From: CAVVSD01 sp963757125
GTDB lineage: Bacteria > Actinomycetota > Thermoleophilia > Solirubrobacterales > Solirubrobacteraceae
Length of the DNA: 64,000 nt
Reading direction: 5' to 3'
Assembly (NCBI GenBank): GCA_963757125.1
Contig: CAVWQP010000009.1
Coordinates: forward strand, 186,001 to 250,000
Notes under the pieces: model-generated
What the model was told of the DNA's origin: nothing
Database searches by the model: none
What the model saw: only the letters and a program-made list of their open reading frames with translations
Made by a program: the position numbers and the translations under genes
In this document: positions 8,513-18,286 of the stretch, piece by piece
Position numbering within the stretch: position 1 is the first letter of the stretch
How the letters are laid out: every line of letters starts with the position of its first letter

Positions 8513-9243
8513 TGGAAGAACTGGCCTCCGTCGATGACCATGGTCTGGCCGGTGATGAAAGACGATTCGGGGCCGCACAGGAACGCGACCGCGCCGGTGA
8601 TGTCCTCGGGGACCTGGTCGCGCTTGATCGTGCGCGCCGACACCGAGACCTGCTGCAGCGCCTCGACGACCTCGGGGTGCTCCTCGACGCCGTCGCTCAT
8701 CGTGAAGCCGGGTGCGACGCAGTTGACCCGTACCTCGCCGCCGAGCTCCTTGGCCAGGGCGCGGGTGAAGGCGACGATCGCGCCCTTGCTCGTGACGTAG
8801 TGCAGGAGGAACGGGACGCCGCGGAACGGCGTCCCCGACGAGATGTTCACGATCCGCCCGCCGCCCGACGCCTTCATGCGCGGGACGACCGCACGACAGG
8901 TGAGGAACATCGAGAGGACGTTGACGTCCATCACCCGCCGCCACTCCTCCACGGGGATCTCGCTGAACGACCGCATCTCCAGCGACGCGTAGAGGCCGGC
9001 GTTGTTCACGAGCACGTCGATGCGCCCGCAGCGCTCCTCGACGTCGGCCGCCATCCGCTCGACGTCGAGCTCGGAGGCCACGTCGACCGTCAGGCCCACG
9101 CCGTCCGGGTACGCGGTCGCCGCGTCCTCGGCGCCCTGCAGGTCGGCGATCACGATCCGCATGCCGTCCTGCGCGAGCCGGTCCGCGATCGCCTTCCCGA
9201 TGCCCTTCGCGCCGCCGGTGACGATGGCGACCTGCCCGCTCAT
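8509..9243 (-). CDS. Short-chain dehydrogenase/reductase
   Basis: NAD(P)-dependent oxidoreductase of 244 residues. Cofactor motif TGGAKGIG near residue 9, NNAG near 81, catalytic Ser in NISSG and the YxxxK pair in HYVTSKGA. The ATG overlaps the ALDH stop (TGATG). In the operon it lies between an aldehyde dehydrogenase and a cupin, so it probably oxidises an alcohol or reduces a ketone intermediate. Confidence 0.92.
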   Translation of the reverse strand: MSGQVAIVTGGAKGIGKAIADRLAQDGMRIVIADLQGAEDAATAYPDGVGLTVDVASELDVERMAADVEERCGRIDVLVNNAGLYASLEMRSFSEIPVEEWRRVMDVNVLSMFLTCRAVVPRMKASGGGRIVNISSGTPFRGVPFLLHYVTSKGAIVAFTRALAKELGGEVRVNCVAPGFTMSDGVEEHPEVVEALQQVSVSARTIKRDQVPEDITGAVAFLCGPESSFITGQTMVIDGGQFFH

Positions 9244-10700
9244 CAGACCCCCGCCATGCACAGGTACTTCGTCTCGAGCCAGTCGTCGATGCCGTACTTC
9301 GAGCCCTCGCGGCCGATGCCGGACTCCTTCATGCCGCCGAACGGCGCGACCTCGGTCGAGATGACCCCGGTGTTGATGCCGAGGATCCCGTACTCGAGCT
9401 GCTCGGACACACGCCAGATGCGCGACATGTCGCGGGAGTAGAAGTAGCTCGACAGGCCGTAGGGCGTGTCGTTGGCGTTGCGGACGGCCTCCTCCTCGGT
9501 GGAGAAGCGGCTGATGCCGGCCACCGGGCCGAACGTCTCCTCGTAGCTCATCGCCATCTCGTCGGTGACCCCGGCGAACACGGTGGGCGTGAAGAACTGC
9601 CCGCCCCGCTCGTGCGGCGAGCCGCCGAGCAGCAGCTCGGCGCCGCGGTCGCGTGCGTCGCCGACGTGGCGCACGACCTTGTCGAAGCCCTGCTGGTCGA
9701 TGAGCGGCCCGACGTTGACGCCGTCGCTGAACCCGTCGGCGACGTTCAGCTTCGACGCGCGCTCGGTGAACGCGGCGACGAAGTCGTCGTAGACCGGGTC
9801 CTGCACGTAGATGCGGTTGGCGGAGATGCAGGTCTGCCCGGAGTTGCGGTACTTGCAGATCAGCGCGCCCTCGATCGCCGCCTCGAGGTCGGCGTCGTCG
9901 AAGACGATGAATGCGGCGTTCCCCCCGAGCTCGAGGGAGACCTTCTTGACCTGCGCCGCGCACTGGGCCATGAGCAGCTTGCCGATCTCCGTCGAGCCGG
10001 TGAAGCCGAGCTTGCGGACGATCGGGTTCGACGTCATCTCCTTGCCGATGACCGGAGCGTCGTCGGCGTCGCCGGTCACGACGCTCATGACGCCCGGCGG
10101 CAGGCCGGCCTCCTCGCCGAGTCGCATGATCGCCAGCGCGGTGAGGGGCGTCTGCTCGGCGGGCTTGAGGACCATCGTGCATCCGGCGCCGAGCGCGGGG
10201 GCGGCCTTGCGGGTCGGCATCGCCGCGGGGAAGTTCCAGGGGGTGATGCCGACGGTGACGCCGATCGGCTCCTTGGTGACGACGATCCGGCGGTCCTGCA
10301 TGTACGTCGGGATCGTGTCGCCGTAGACGCGCTTGGCCTCCTCGCCGAACCACTCGAAGAAGCTCGCGGCGTAGGCGATCTCGACGCGCGACTCGGCGAT
10401 CGGCTTGCCCTGCTCGGTCGTGAGCAGGGCGGCGAGCGCCTCCTGGTTGTCCATCATGAGGTCCGCCCAGCGGCGCATGATCCGCGCGCGGTCCTTCGCC
10501 ACCATCCCGCGCCAGCCCGGCAGCGCGGCCTGGGCGGCCTCGATGGCGCGACGGGTCTCGCTGGTCCCCATGCGGGGGACGTCCGCGACGGTCTCGCCGG
10601 TCGCCGGGTTGACGACGGCGAACGTCTCGCCCGAGTCGGCGTCGACCCAGGCGCCGTCGATGTAGGCCTGGCGCTCCAGGAGGTCGATCTGCGTGGTCAT
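9243..10700 (-). CDS. NAD(P)-dependent aldehyde dehydrogenase, succinate-semialdehyde-dehydrogenase-like
   Basis: 485 residues, the length of GabD-type enzymes. It has the NAD-binding core (ITPWNFPAAMPTRKAAPALG, FTGSTEIGK), catalytic Glu in LELGGNAAFIVFDDAD and nucleophile Cys in SGQTCISANR. The PWNFPAAMPTRK and LELGGNAAFIV forms are typical of the succinate/glutarate-semialdehyde subgroup. The start ATG overlaps the stop of the isochorismatase-like gene (ATGA). Probably oxidises a semialdehyde to a dicarboxylate feeding the TCA cycle. Exact substrate is inferred only from subgroup resemblance. Confidence 0.9.
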   Translation of the reverse strand: MTTQIDLLERQAYIDGAWVDADSGETFAVVNPATGETVADVPRMGTSETRRAIEAAQAALPGWRGMVAKDRARIMRRWADLMMDNQEALAALLTTEQGKPIAESRVEIAYAASFFEWFGEEAKRVYGDTIPTYMQDRRIVVTKEPIGVTVGITPWNFPAAMPTRKAAPALGAGCTMVLKPAEQTPLTALAIMRLGEEAGLPPGVMSVVTGDADDAPVIGKEMTSNPIVRKLGFTGSTEIGKLLMAQCAAQVKKVSLELGGNAAFIVFDDADLEAAIEGALICKYRNSGQTCISANRIYVQDPVYDDFVAAFTERASKLNVADGFSDGVNVGPLIDQQGFDKVVRHVGDARDRGAELLLGGSPHERGGQFFTPTVFAGVTDEMAMSYEETFGPVAGISRFSTEEEAVRNANDTPYGLSSYFYSRDMSRIWRVSEQLEYGILGINTGVISTEVAPFGGMKESGIGREGSKYGIDDWLETKYLCMAGV

Positions 10701-11314
10701 GTGAGGGCCGCCTTGATCTCCGCGCAGGTCGCGACCGACGCGACGTTCGTCATCGCGTAGTTCAGGGCCGCGTTCTGCCATTCCTCGCCGGTCGTCGACG
10801 TGCCGTCGGACGCGACGACGACCTCGTAGCCGGCGTCCGCGCCGTGGCGCGCCGTGTGCTCGATGGACATGTTCGTCCACGCCCCGGTGATGACGAGCTG
10901 GTCGGCGCCGAGACCGCGGAGCAGGATGTCCAGCCGCGTCTCGTAGAAGCCGTTCATCCGCATCTTCTCGACGACGTGGTCGCCGTCCTGGGGCTCCAGT
11001 CCCTCCGCCGGCGCCGCGCCCCAGCTCCCGCGGACGAGCGCGTTGGCCCCGAGGACGCCCTGGAAGAGCGGGGCGTTCTGCCGCAGCCCCGGCGCTCCCT
11101 GCTCGACGATGAACCAGACGTGGATGACCGGGACCCCGGCGGCGCGGCACGCGGCGGCGAGGTCGGCGACGTTGGCGACCGCGTTCTGGGACGTCGCGTG
11201 CGCCGGCGCGCCGGAGTCGGCGAACGCGCCGCCCTCGATGATCACGTCGTTCTGCATGTCCTGGATGACGAGCGCCGCGCGCCCGGCGTCCAGCGAGAGA
11301 GGGGTCTCGCTCAC
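10697..11314 (-). CDS. Isochorismatase-fold hydrolase with Ser in place of the catalytic Cys
   Basis: 205-residue alpha/beta hydrolase of the isochorismatase/nicotinamidase superfamily. Asp19 (VIQDMQND) and Lys117 (VEKMRMNGF) of the usual Asp-Lys-Cys triad are present, but the Cys position in the TxxCxE motif is Ser150 (TNMSIEHTAR). Cys enzymes of this family hydrolyse amides such as maleamate, nicotinamide and N-carbamoyl compounds. Members lacking the Cys, such as PhzD-type isochorismatases, use a different mechanism and cleave vinyl ethers. GTG start at 11314 with ribosome site GAGGTGA, 4 nt after the SMP-30 stop. Confidence 0.85.
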   Translation of the reverse strand: MSETPLSLDAGRAALVIQDMQNDVIIEGGAFADSGAPAHATSQNAVANVADLAAACRAAGVPVIHVWFIVEQGAPGLRQNAPLFQGVLGANALVRGSWGAAPAEGLEPQDGDHVVEKMRMNGFYETRLDILLRGLGADQLVITGAWTNMSIEHTARHGADAGYEVVVASDGTSTTGEEWQNAALNYAMTNVASVATCAEIKAALT

Positions 11315-11318
11315 GTCG

Positions 11319-12239
11319 TCACCTCATGTAGGGGAGTCGGTTGCCGGCGACCTTGCACTGCACGCGGTACACCGACGACGTCGCTGGGATGAACAGCCAG
11401 TTCCAGTCGGGGCCGCCCCAGTTCAGGTTGCCGACGGGCTCGGGGACCTCGACGGTCCCGATGTGCTCGCCCTGCGGGTCGAACACGCAGACGCCGCCTG
11501 GCCCGGTGACCCAGACGTTGCCGCGCTCGTCGAGCTTCATGCCGTCGACGAGGTCGCCGACCTCGAGGCTGCCGGTCCCGATGCCCTCGGCGAAGATGCG
11601 CCCGTTCTCCAGCGTGCCGTCGGCCGCGACGTCGAAGACGCGGATGTGGGCGTTGTCGGTGTCGTTGATGTAGAGCAGCGACTCGTCGACCGAGAAGCAC
11701 AGCCCGTTGGGCTGGCCGAAGTCGCCGGCGACGACCTGCGGGTCCCCGCCGCCGGGCGCGATGCGGTAGACGCCCTGGAAGTCGAGGTCCTGCTCGCGCT
11801 CGAGCCCGAAGCCCGGCATGCGCCCGTAGGTCGGGTCGGTGAAGTAGATGGCGCCGTCGCTCTTGACGACGACGTCGTTCGGGCTGTTGAGCTCCTTGCC
11901 GTCGTAGTGCGAGGCCAGCACCTCGCGGCCGCTGCCGGAGCCGTCGGGATCCATGCGCACGAGCGAGCTCGTGACGTGCTCGCAGACGATGAGCCGGCCC
12001 TCGAGGTCGAAGGTCATGCCGTTGCCCTTGTTGGACGGGTTGGCGACCTCGGTGAAGCCGGTCTGGCCCTCGTCCCACCGGCGGCGGACGTCGCCGGGCA
12101 TGTCGCTGAAGAGGAGGAAGTTGCCGTCGGGGTTCCAGAGCGGCCCCTCCGTGAACGTGCAGCCGTCGCCCAGCTTCTCGAGCGCGGCGTCCTCGTCGAC
12201 GAGGTCTCGGAACGCCGGCGCGTTGACCCGGTTTGCCAT
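11319..12239 (-). CDS. SMP-30/gluconolactonase-family lactonase
   Basis: 306-residue six-bladed beta-propeller hydrolase. The family start is clear (GDGCTFTEGPLWNPDGN, with the metal-binding Glu), and the central Asn/Asp metal ligands lie in ELNSPNDVVVKSDG and in LVDGMKLDERGNVWVTG. Family members open sugar or other lactones in a Ca/Zn-dependent way. It is the promoter-proximal gene of the catabolic operon, with ribosome site GAGGGG before the ATG. Together with the MBL-fold hydrolase at 20.1 kb it suggests that a lactone is formed in the pathway. Confidence 0.9.
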   Translation of the reverse strand: MANRVNAPAFRDLVDEDAALEKLGDGCTFTEGPLWNPDGNFLLFSDMPGDVRRRWDEGQTGFTEVANPSNKGNGMTFDLEGRLIVCEHVTSSLVRMDPDGSGSGREVLASHYDGKELNSPNDVVVKSDGAIYFTDPTYGRMPGFGLEREQDLDFQGVYRIAPGGGDPQVVAGDFGQPNGLCFSVDESLLYINDTDNAHIRVFDVAADGTLENGRIFAEGIGTGSLEVGDLVDGMKLDERGNVWVTGPGGVCVFDPQGEHIGTVEVPEPVGNLNWGGPDWNWLFIPATSSVYRVQCKVAGNRLPYMR

Positions 12240-12304
12240 CGGCCACCCCTCTGCTCGGTTATCGATACCGCTCCCCTGGGCGCGAACGTAACACGTGCAC
12301 CGCG
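12240..12304 (-). promoter_or_regulatory. Upstream region of the SMP-30 operon with a TATCGATA element
   Basis: 65-bp gap between coxE and the SMP-30 gene. It holds the palindrome TATCGATA (12260-12267) about 20 bp before the start codon. A related TTATCGATGAT lies in the coxD-coxM divergent region (14367-14377). No clear -35/-10 pair is seen; the operon may also be transcribed from coxD. Confidence 0.3.
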
Positions 12305-13438
12305 TCAGCCGTCGTGGCGTCGCTCGATCCCGGCCAGCAGCGCGCCCAGCGCCTCGAGGCTCGCGAGGTTGTGGCCCGCGACGAACCGGTCGATGGACGG
12401 CAGCGCTGCGCGCATCCCCGCGGCCAGCGGCTGGTAGTCGGGGCTGCCCTTCACCGGGTTGACCCAGACGACCGCGTACGCCGCCCGGTGCAGGCGCTCC
12501 ATCTCGTGGCCGACGAGCTCGTGGTCGTCGCGCTCCCAGCCGTCGGAGGCGATGAGGACGATCGCGCCGCGCGTCAGCGCGCGCCGGCCCCAGACGTCGT
12601 TGTACTCCTTCAGCGACGCGCCGATCCGCGTGCCCGCCGCCCAGTCCACGACGCGGCGCGCGGCGCGCTCGAGCGCCAGGTCGGGGTCCCGGGTCTGCAG
12701 CTCGCGGGTCAGCCGCGTGAGGCGCGTGCCGAACGCGAAGACCTCGGCGCCGCGCCCGAGCCGGAGGATCGCGTGGAGGTACAGCAGCAGGGCGCGGGAG
12801 TAGGCCTCCATCGACCCCGACACGTCGCAGAGCACGACGAGCTTGCGGGGCGTCTCGGCGCGCCGGCGGTAGCTGCGGCGGATCGGGTCCCCGCCGGTCG
12901 CGATCGCGTCGCGGGCCAGCGCCCGCATGTCGAGGATGCGGCCGCGCCGGTCGCGCCGCAGCCGGTGCGAGCGCCGCGCGGGCCTGCGCACCGCGAGCTG
13001 GGCGATGAGCCTGCGTGCGGCGGCGAACTCCTCCGGCGTCATCGACGCGAAGTCCTTCTCGCGCAGCACCTCGTGGGCGCTGTGCCCGATGGAGTCGGGC
13101 TCGCCCTCGGCGGGCGCCGCCTCGCGGCCCATCTGCGGATCGCGGCGGATCCGGCGCGCGCTCTTGTGCATCGTGCGCGGGTCGGCCTCGCGCGGCGGCG
13201 CCACGCGGCCCGCCCGGCGCAGGAACCAGACGTCGAACGCGCGATCGAACGTCGCGAGGTCCTCCCGGCGCGCCACGAACGTCGTGCGCAGCGCCCAGTA
13301 GACGTCCTCCTGGGAGGTGATGTCGAGGTGGTCGAGCCCGCGCAGCGCGTCGGACACGCGGCCCGGCCCGACCTCCATCCCGGCCTCGCGGAGCACGCGG
13401 CCGAACGTGACGATGTGGCGGGTGAGCGCCTCGCTCAC
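12305..13438 (-). CDS. coxE: VWA-domain CoxE-like protein (molybdenum hydroxylase maturation)
   Basis: 377-residue protein with a C-terminal von Willebrand A domain: the MIDAS motif DVSGSM near residue 205, then TRIG and ASDGWERDD. The N-terminal half is basic and of the CoxE/YeaO type. CoxE partners with the MoxR-type ATPase CoxD, and the pair is known to help activate the Mo/Cu site of CO dehydrogenase and related hydroxylases. GTG start 4 nt after the coxD stop. The genes lie back to back with a Mo-hydroxylase operon, as expected. Confidence 0.87.
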   Translation of the reverse strand: MSEALTRHIVTFGRVLREAGMEVGPGRVSDALRGLDHLDITSQEDVYWALRTTFVARREDLATFDRAFDVWFLRRAGRVAPPREADPRTMHKSARRIRRDPQMGREAAPAEGEPDSIGHSAHEVLREKDFASMTPEEFAAARRLIAQLAVRRPARRSHRLRRDRRGRILDMRALARDAIATGGDPIRRSYRRRAETPRKLVVLCDVSGSMEAYSRALLLYLHAILRLGRGAEVFAFGTRLTRLTRELQTRDPDLALERAARRVVDWAAGTRIGASLKEYNDVWGRRALTRGAIVLIASDGWERDDHELVGHEMERLHRAAYAVVWVNPVKGSPDYQPLAAGMRAALPSIDRFVAGHNLASLEALGALLAGIERRHDG

Positions 13439-13442
13439 GTGC

Positions 13443-14333
<891 letters not shown>

Positions 14334-14339
14334 GCCGTC

Positions 14340-14345
14340 ACCCTA
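14340..14345 (-). promoter_or_regulatory. -10 box of coxD, leaderless type
   Basis: TAGGGT on the minus strand, 6 nt before the GTG start. The shared 115-bp divergent region also contains TATAAC (14404-14409, plus strand), a possible -10 for the coxM operon about 40 nt before its ATG. Confidence 0.5.
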
Positions 14346-14448
14346 CCCGCGCTGTGACGAAGCGGATTATCGATGATCGTTCGCCTCCCCGACGACGAAG
14401 GTGTATAACCGCGATCGACCGGTCTGACCCAAGGCTCAGGAGGGTTGC

Positions 14449-15246
14449 ATGGGGGGGAGTCCCATCGGCGCGGCGGAGGTCATCGTCGCTGCCTCAACGG
14501 GTGAAGCGATCGAGGCCTTCGGCGACGGGGCGGGCGTGACCGTCGTGGCGGGCGGCACGATCGTGATGCCCGACATCACGCACCGCAGGCGCGCCGCCGA
14601 CCGCGTCGTCCTCATCGGGAACGCGGGCATGTCGGGCATCAGCAGCGAGGGCGGGCGCACGGTCATCGGCGCCGCCACGACGCTCGCCGACCTGTCCGAC
14701 GCGGTCGAGCCGCTCGGCACGTGCGCACGGCGCGTGGCCGACATCGAGATCCGCGAGCAGGCGACGATCGGCGGCAACCTCTGCGCCCCGCCCGGCGTCG
14801 AGAGCCCGCGCGGCGACCTGCAGGCCGCGCTGCTCGTGCTCGACGCGCAGGTCCGCTCGGCCGGCGCCGGCGGCGAGCGCACCGATCCCGTCGAGGACGT
14901 CCTCGCCTCCGACGACGGACGGCTCGTCCTCGACATCTCCGTCGCCGAGCCCGACGCGGCGGCGACCGCGACCGTCCGGCGTCCGCACGCCCACGCCTAC
15001 ACCGTCATGCGCGTCTGCGCCGCCCGTGTGGACGGCGAGGTCCGCATCGCCGTCTCCGGGGCAGCCCCGCACGCCGTCCGGCTGAAGGCCTGCGAGGCCG
15101 CCGCCGCCGGTGGCGCCGACCCGGCCACAACGGCGGAGCGTGCGCTCGACGACGTCACCCCCTCCGACGACGCGCTCGCGTCTGGCTGGTACCGCGCCAA
15201 GGTGCTGCCGGTCCTCGTCCGCGACGCGCTCACCGAGCTCGGCTAG
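14449..15246 (+). CDS. Molybdenum hydroxylase FAD-binding (medium) subunit, CoxM/CutM-like
   Basis: 265-residue medium subunit carrying FAD and passing electrons from the Fe-S subunit. The PCMH-type FAD domain shows VVAGGTIVMP near residue 32 and ADIEIREQATIGGNLCAPP near 100, followed by a small C-terminal CO-dehydrogenase flavoprotein domain. The AGG(G)T and TIGGNL loops are those that hold the FAD pyrophosphate. Good ribosome site AGGAGG 5 nt before the ATG. First gene of the rightward operon. Confidence 0.9.
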   Translation: MGGSPIGAAEVIVAASTGEAIEAFGDGAGVTVVAGGTIVMPDITHRRRAADRVVLIGNAGMSGISSEGGRTVIGAATTLADLSDAVEPLGTCARRVADIEIREQATIGGNLCAPPGVESPRGDLQAALLVLDAQVRSAGAGGERTDPVEDVLASDDGRLVLDISVAEPDAAATATVRRPHAHAYTVMRVCAARVDGEVRIAVSGAAPHAVRLKACEAAAAGGADPATTAERALDDVTPSDDALASGWYRAKVLPVLVRDALTELG

Positions 15247-15255
15247 AGGAGCACG

Positions 15256-15786
15256 ATGGAACTCACGGTCAACGGGGTGCGGCACGACGTGATCTCGCCC
15301 CCGCTCACCACGCTGCTGAACGTGCTGCGTGAGGAGCTCTACGTCACCAGCCCCAAGGCGGGTTGCGAGCAGGGCGGGTGCGGCGCCTGCACGGTCCACG
15401 TCGACGGTCGCCCGCGCCGCGCCTGCCTCCTGCCGCTCGCCGCGGTCGAGGGCGCGGAGATCACCACGGTCGAGGGCCTGTCGGAGGGCGAGGAGCTCTC
15501 CACGGTCCAGGCCGCCTTCCACGAGCACTACGCCGCGCAGTGCGGGTTCTGCACCTCCGGGTTCGTCATGGCCGCTGAGGCGCTCGTCGGCGACGGCGAG
15601 GTCCGGCGCGACGAGATCATCGAGGCGCTCAGCGGCCACGTGTGCCGCTGCACCGGCTACGCGAAGATCCTCGACGCCGTCGCCGCCGCATCGCGCGGCG
15701 AGGGGTCCGTCGACAACGAGCCCGCCTTCGCGTCCACCGGCGGGGAGCCGGAAGGCGGCGCGCCGACCAAGGGAGCTCCGGCATGA
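15256..15786 (+). CDS. Molybdenum hydroxylase [2Fe-2S] (small) subunit, CoxS-like
   Basis: 176-residue ferredoxin-like subunit with two [2Fe-2S] clusters. Plant-type cluster Cys37, Cys42, Cys45, Cys57; second cluster Cys96, Cys99, Cys130, Cys132 (QCGFCTSG and CRCTGY). The last 30 residues form a Gly/Pro-rich tail longer than usual. The stop overlaps the next start (ATGA). Confidence 0.93.
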   Translation: MELTVNGVRHDVISPPLTTLLNVLREELYVTSPKAGCEQGGCGACTVHVDGRPRRACLLPLAAVEGAEITTVEGLSEGEELSTVQAAFHEHYAAQCGFCTSGFVMAAEALVGDGEVRRDEIIEALSGHVCRCTGYAKILDAVAAASRGEGSVDNEPAFASTGGEPEGGAPTKGAPA

Positions 15787-17186
15787 AGGCGATCGGCGCA
15801 CGGCTGCCGCGCTACGACGGCCTCGGCCACGTCAAGGGCCAGACGCAGTACGTCGACGACGTGCGCGTCCACGGGACGCTGTGGGTCAAGGCGCTGCGCT
15901 CGCCGCACCACAGCGCGCTGATCAAGTCGATCGACACGTCGAAGGCGGAGTCGATGCCCGGCGTGTTCGCGATCGTGACCGCCAAGGACGTCCCGAAGAA
16001 CGTCTACGGGCACCTCGAGGCGCTCGGCGTCCCGGCCGACGAGCCGCTCATCGCCGAGGACGACGTGCGCTGGAAGGGCCAGATCGTCGGCGCCGTCGCG
16101 GCCACGACCCAGGAGGCCGCGCAGGCCGCGGTCGACGCGATCGAGGTCGCCTACGAGGAGCGCGAGCCGGTCCTCGACATCCGCACCGCGGCCGATCCGG
16201 GCGCCGACAGCTTCCACCAGTGGGGCCCGATCTATCCGCACTTCGGCCCGCACAACCACCGGCGCGTCCGCAAGGGCGACGTCGACGCGGCGTTCGACAA
16301 GGCCGACGTGATCGTCGAGGGCGTCTACCGCCCGCAGGCGATCGAGCACGTGCCGATGGAGACGCAGACGGCGCTCGTCGTGCCCGAGCCGAGCGGCCGG
16401 CTGACGGTCTACTCCTGCACCCAGGCGATGTACTTCTCGATGGGCGTCGTCGCGGCGCATCTCGGGTGGCCGCTGAACAAGCTGAAGTTCGTCGGCGGCA
16501 CCGTCGGCGGCGGGTTCGGCGGCAAGGTCGACACGGCGACGGAGACGATCTGCGCGCTGCTGGCGATCAAGTCCAAGCGGCCCGTGAAGTGGCGCTTCAC
16601 CCGCGAGGAGGAGTTCCTCGTGTCCTCGACGCGCGCCCCGTGGCACGTCGAGATCCGCGACGCGGTCACGAACGACGGCTGGATCCTCGGCCGCCGGATG
16701 CTGACGCTGCACGACTCCGGCGCGTACTCGCGCTTCTCGCCCTACGGGCTCACGAAGCACGCGTTCCACCACACCGGCGCGTACACGATCCCCAACCTGC
16801 GCTTCGACGGGTTCGTGATCTTCACGAACCGCGTGCCGACGACCGCCATGCGCGGCTTCGGCGTCACGTCGGTGTCGCTGGCGACCGAGATGCACCTCAG
16901 CAGGGTCGCCGGAGTCATCGGGATGGACCCGTTCGAGCTGCGCCTCAAGAACGCGAACCGCATCGGGGACACGACCGGCAACCGGGTCGTCATGCACGAC
17001 CCCTCGACGGTGCCCGTGACGCTCGCCGCGGCCGAGGCCGCCGGGATCGAGCTGGGCGCGGACTACCGCGCGATGACGTCCGACCGGCGCACGGGCGACC
17101 TGCTGCCGGAGCACCTCGTGGACCAGCAGGCGCCGGACGGCGAGCACCTCATGACGTACCGGGGCGCGAACGGAGGAGGGGCCTGA
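15783..17186 (+). CDS. Molybdenum hydroxylase large subunit, N-terminal half (split CoxL/XdhA-type)
   Basis: 467 residues covering the a/b-hammerhead domain and the first molybdopterin-binding domain. Visible are GLGHVKGQTQYVDDV at the start, the Moco loop GGTVGGGFGGKV near residue 240 and TTAMRGFGVTS near 358. A normal large subunit (about 770-800 residues) would continue, but here a stop is followed at once by a new start (TGATG) with a strong GGAGGAGG ribosome site, and the rest is coded by the next gene. The form I CO-dehydrogenase signature AYxCSFR is absent, so this is a hydroxylase for another substrate. Confidence 0.88.
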   Translation: MKAIGARLPRYDGLGHVKGQTQYVDDVRVHGTLWVKALRSPHHSALIKSIDTSKAESMPGVFAIVTAKDVPKNVYGHLEALGVPADEPLIAEDDVRWKGQIVGAVAATTQEAAQAAVDAIEVAYEEREPVLDIRTAADPGADSFHQWGPIYPHFGPHNHRRVRKGDVDAAFDKADVIVEGVYRPQAIEHVPMETQTALVVPEPSGRLTVYSCTQAMYFSMGVVAAHLGWPLNKLKFVGGTVGGGFGGKVDTATETICALLAIKSKRPVKWRFTREEEFLVSSTRAPWHVEIRDAVTNDGWILGRRMLTLHDSGAYSRFSPYGLTKHAFHHTGAYTIPNLRFDGFVIFTNRVPTTAMRGFGVTSVSLATEMHLSRVAGVIGMDPFELRLKNANRIGDTTGNRVVMHDPSTVPVTLAAAEAAGIELGADYRAMTSDRRTGDLLPEHLVDQQAPDGEHLMTYRGANGGGA

Positions 17187-18286
17187 TGGCCAAGCATCGC
17201 GGTCGCGGGTTCGCGACGATCGAGTACCCGACGGGCATGAACCAGAACGGCGACCCCAGCCAGGCCTGGATCAAGCTCAAGCCGGACGGGCGCGTCGACG
17301 TCTTCGCCGGCACGGTCGACATCGGCCAGGGCTCGAAGACCGTCCACACCCAGATCGTCGCCGACGCCCTCGGCGTCCCGTACGACTGGGTCACGATGGA
17401 CAACACGAACACCGACTCCTCTGCGGTGTGCACCGGCACGTTCGCCTCGCGCGGCACGTTCATCGGCGGCAACGCCGTGCGGTACGCGGCGGAGAAGGCG
17501 AAGGAGCGGATCCTCGACATCGCCTCCAAGGAGCTCGAGATCGCGCCGGACGACCTCGAGATCGTCGACGGCGAGGTGCTGGCGAAGGGCGCGCCGGACC
17601 GCAAGATCTCGGTGCCGGACGTCGCGGGCGCCGCGACCTACGTCTACGGCGAGCTCATCACCGGCAACGGGACGGCGCTCAAGCCGCTCGCCGAGGTGAA
17701 CGACGACGACGGCTCGGTGACCGCCGAGCCGCACTCGGCGATCTCCTACGCGGCGTGCGTCATCGACGTCGAGGTCGACGACGAGACGGGCGAGACGACG
17801 GTCCTGAAGATGCTCCAGGTCTACGACGTCGGCCGCGCGATCAACCCGACCCTCGTGGAGGGGCAGATCGAGGGCGGCGCGATGATGGGCCTCGGGCTCG
17901 GCCTGCTGGAGAACTGCTACCCGTACTACCCGTCGGTCGAGCACCGGGGAGAGCAGTTCGGCTCCTATCTCGCGCCCGCGATGGAGGACTTCCCGGAGAT
18001 CGAGAACGTGATCCTGGAGAACCCGTCGGTGGACGGCCCGTTCGGCGCCAAGGCGATCGGCGAGATGGCCAACAACGCCCAGCCGCCCGCGATCGCCGCC
18101 GCGATCCACGATGCGGTCGGCATCTGGGTGACGGAGATGCCCGCGACGCCAGAGCGCGTGCTCAGGGCCCTGGAGGCCAAGAGCGAGCCGCGTCGCGACG
18201 GCAAGCGCGTGATCTTCGACGAGGAGATCTCCGTGGCGACGCTCAGCGCCGACGGCGGCCAGGCGTACTGGGGCGTCCATGCCTGA
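17186..18286 (+). CDS. Molybdenum hydroxylase large subunit, C-terminal half (split)
   Basis: 366 residues corresponding to the second Moco-binding domain. It includes VDIGQGSKTVHTQIVADALG near residue 45, which lies against the cofactor, GTFASRGTFIGGNAV, and the catalytic-Glu region GPFGAKAIGEMANN near 295. The start overlaps the preceding stop (TGATG) and has its own ribosome site, so the two halves are expected to be made in equal amounts and to assemble. Neither half shows decay, which argues against a simple nonsense mutation. Its end overlaps the next gene by 8 nt. Confidence 0.87.
   Translation: MAKHRGRGFATIEYPTGMNQNGDPSQAWIKLKPDGRVDVFAGTVDIGQGSKTVHTQIVADALGVPYDWVTMDNTNTDSSAVCTGTFASRGTFIGGNAVRYAAEKAKERILDIASKELEIAPDDLEIVDGEVLAKGAPDRKISVPDVAGAATYVYGELITGNGTALKPLAEVNDDDGSVTAEPHSAISYAACVIDVEVDDETGETTVLKMLQVYDVGRAINPTLVEGQIEGGAMMGLGLGLLENCYPYYPSVEHRGEQFGSYLAPAMEDFPEIENVILENPSVDGPFGAKAIGEMANNAQPPAIAAAIHDAVGIWVTEMPATPERVLRALEAKSEPRRDGKRVIFDEEISVATLSADGGQAYWGVHA

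Noticed and set aside
14449..18286. Carbon monoxide dehydrogenase
   Set aside because: The form I signature AYxCSFR is missing, and the corresponding loop reads TAMRGFG. The surrounding genes are catabolic; a general Mo hydroxylase is the safe call.
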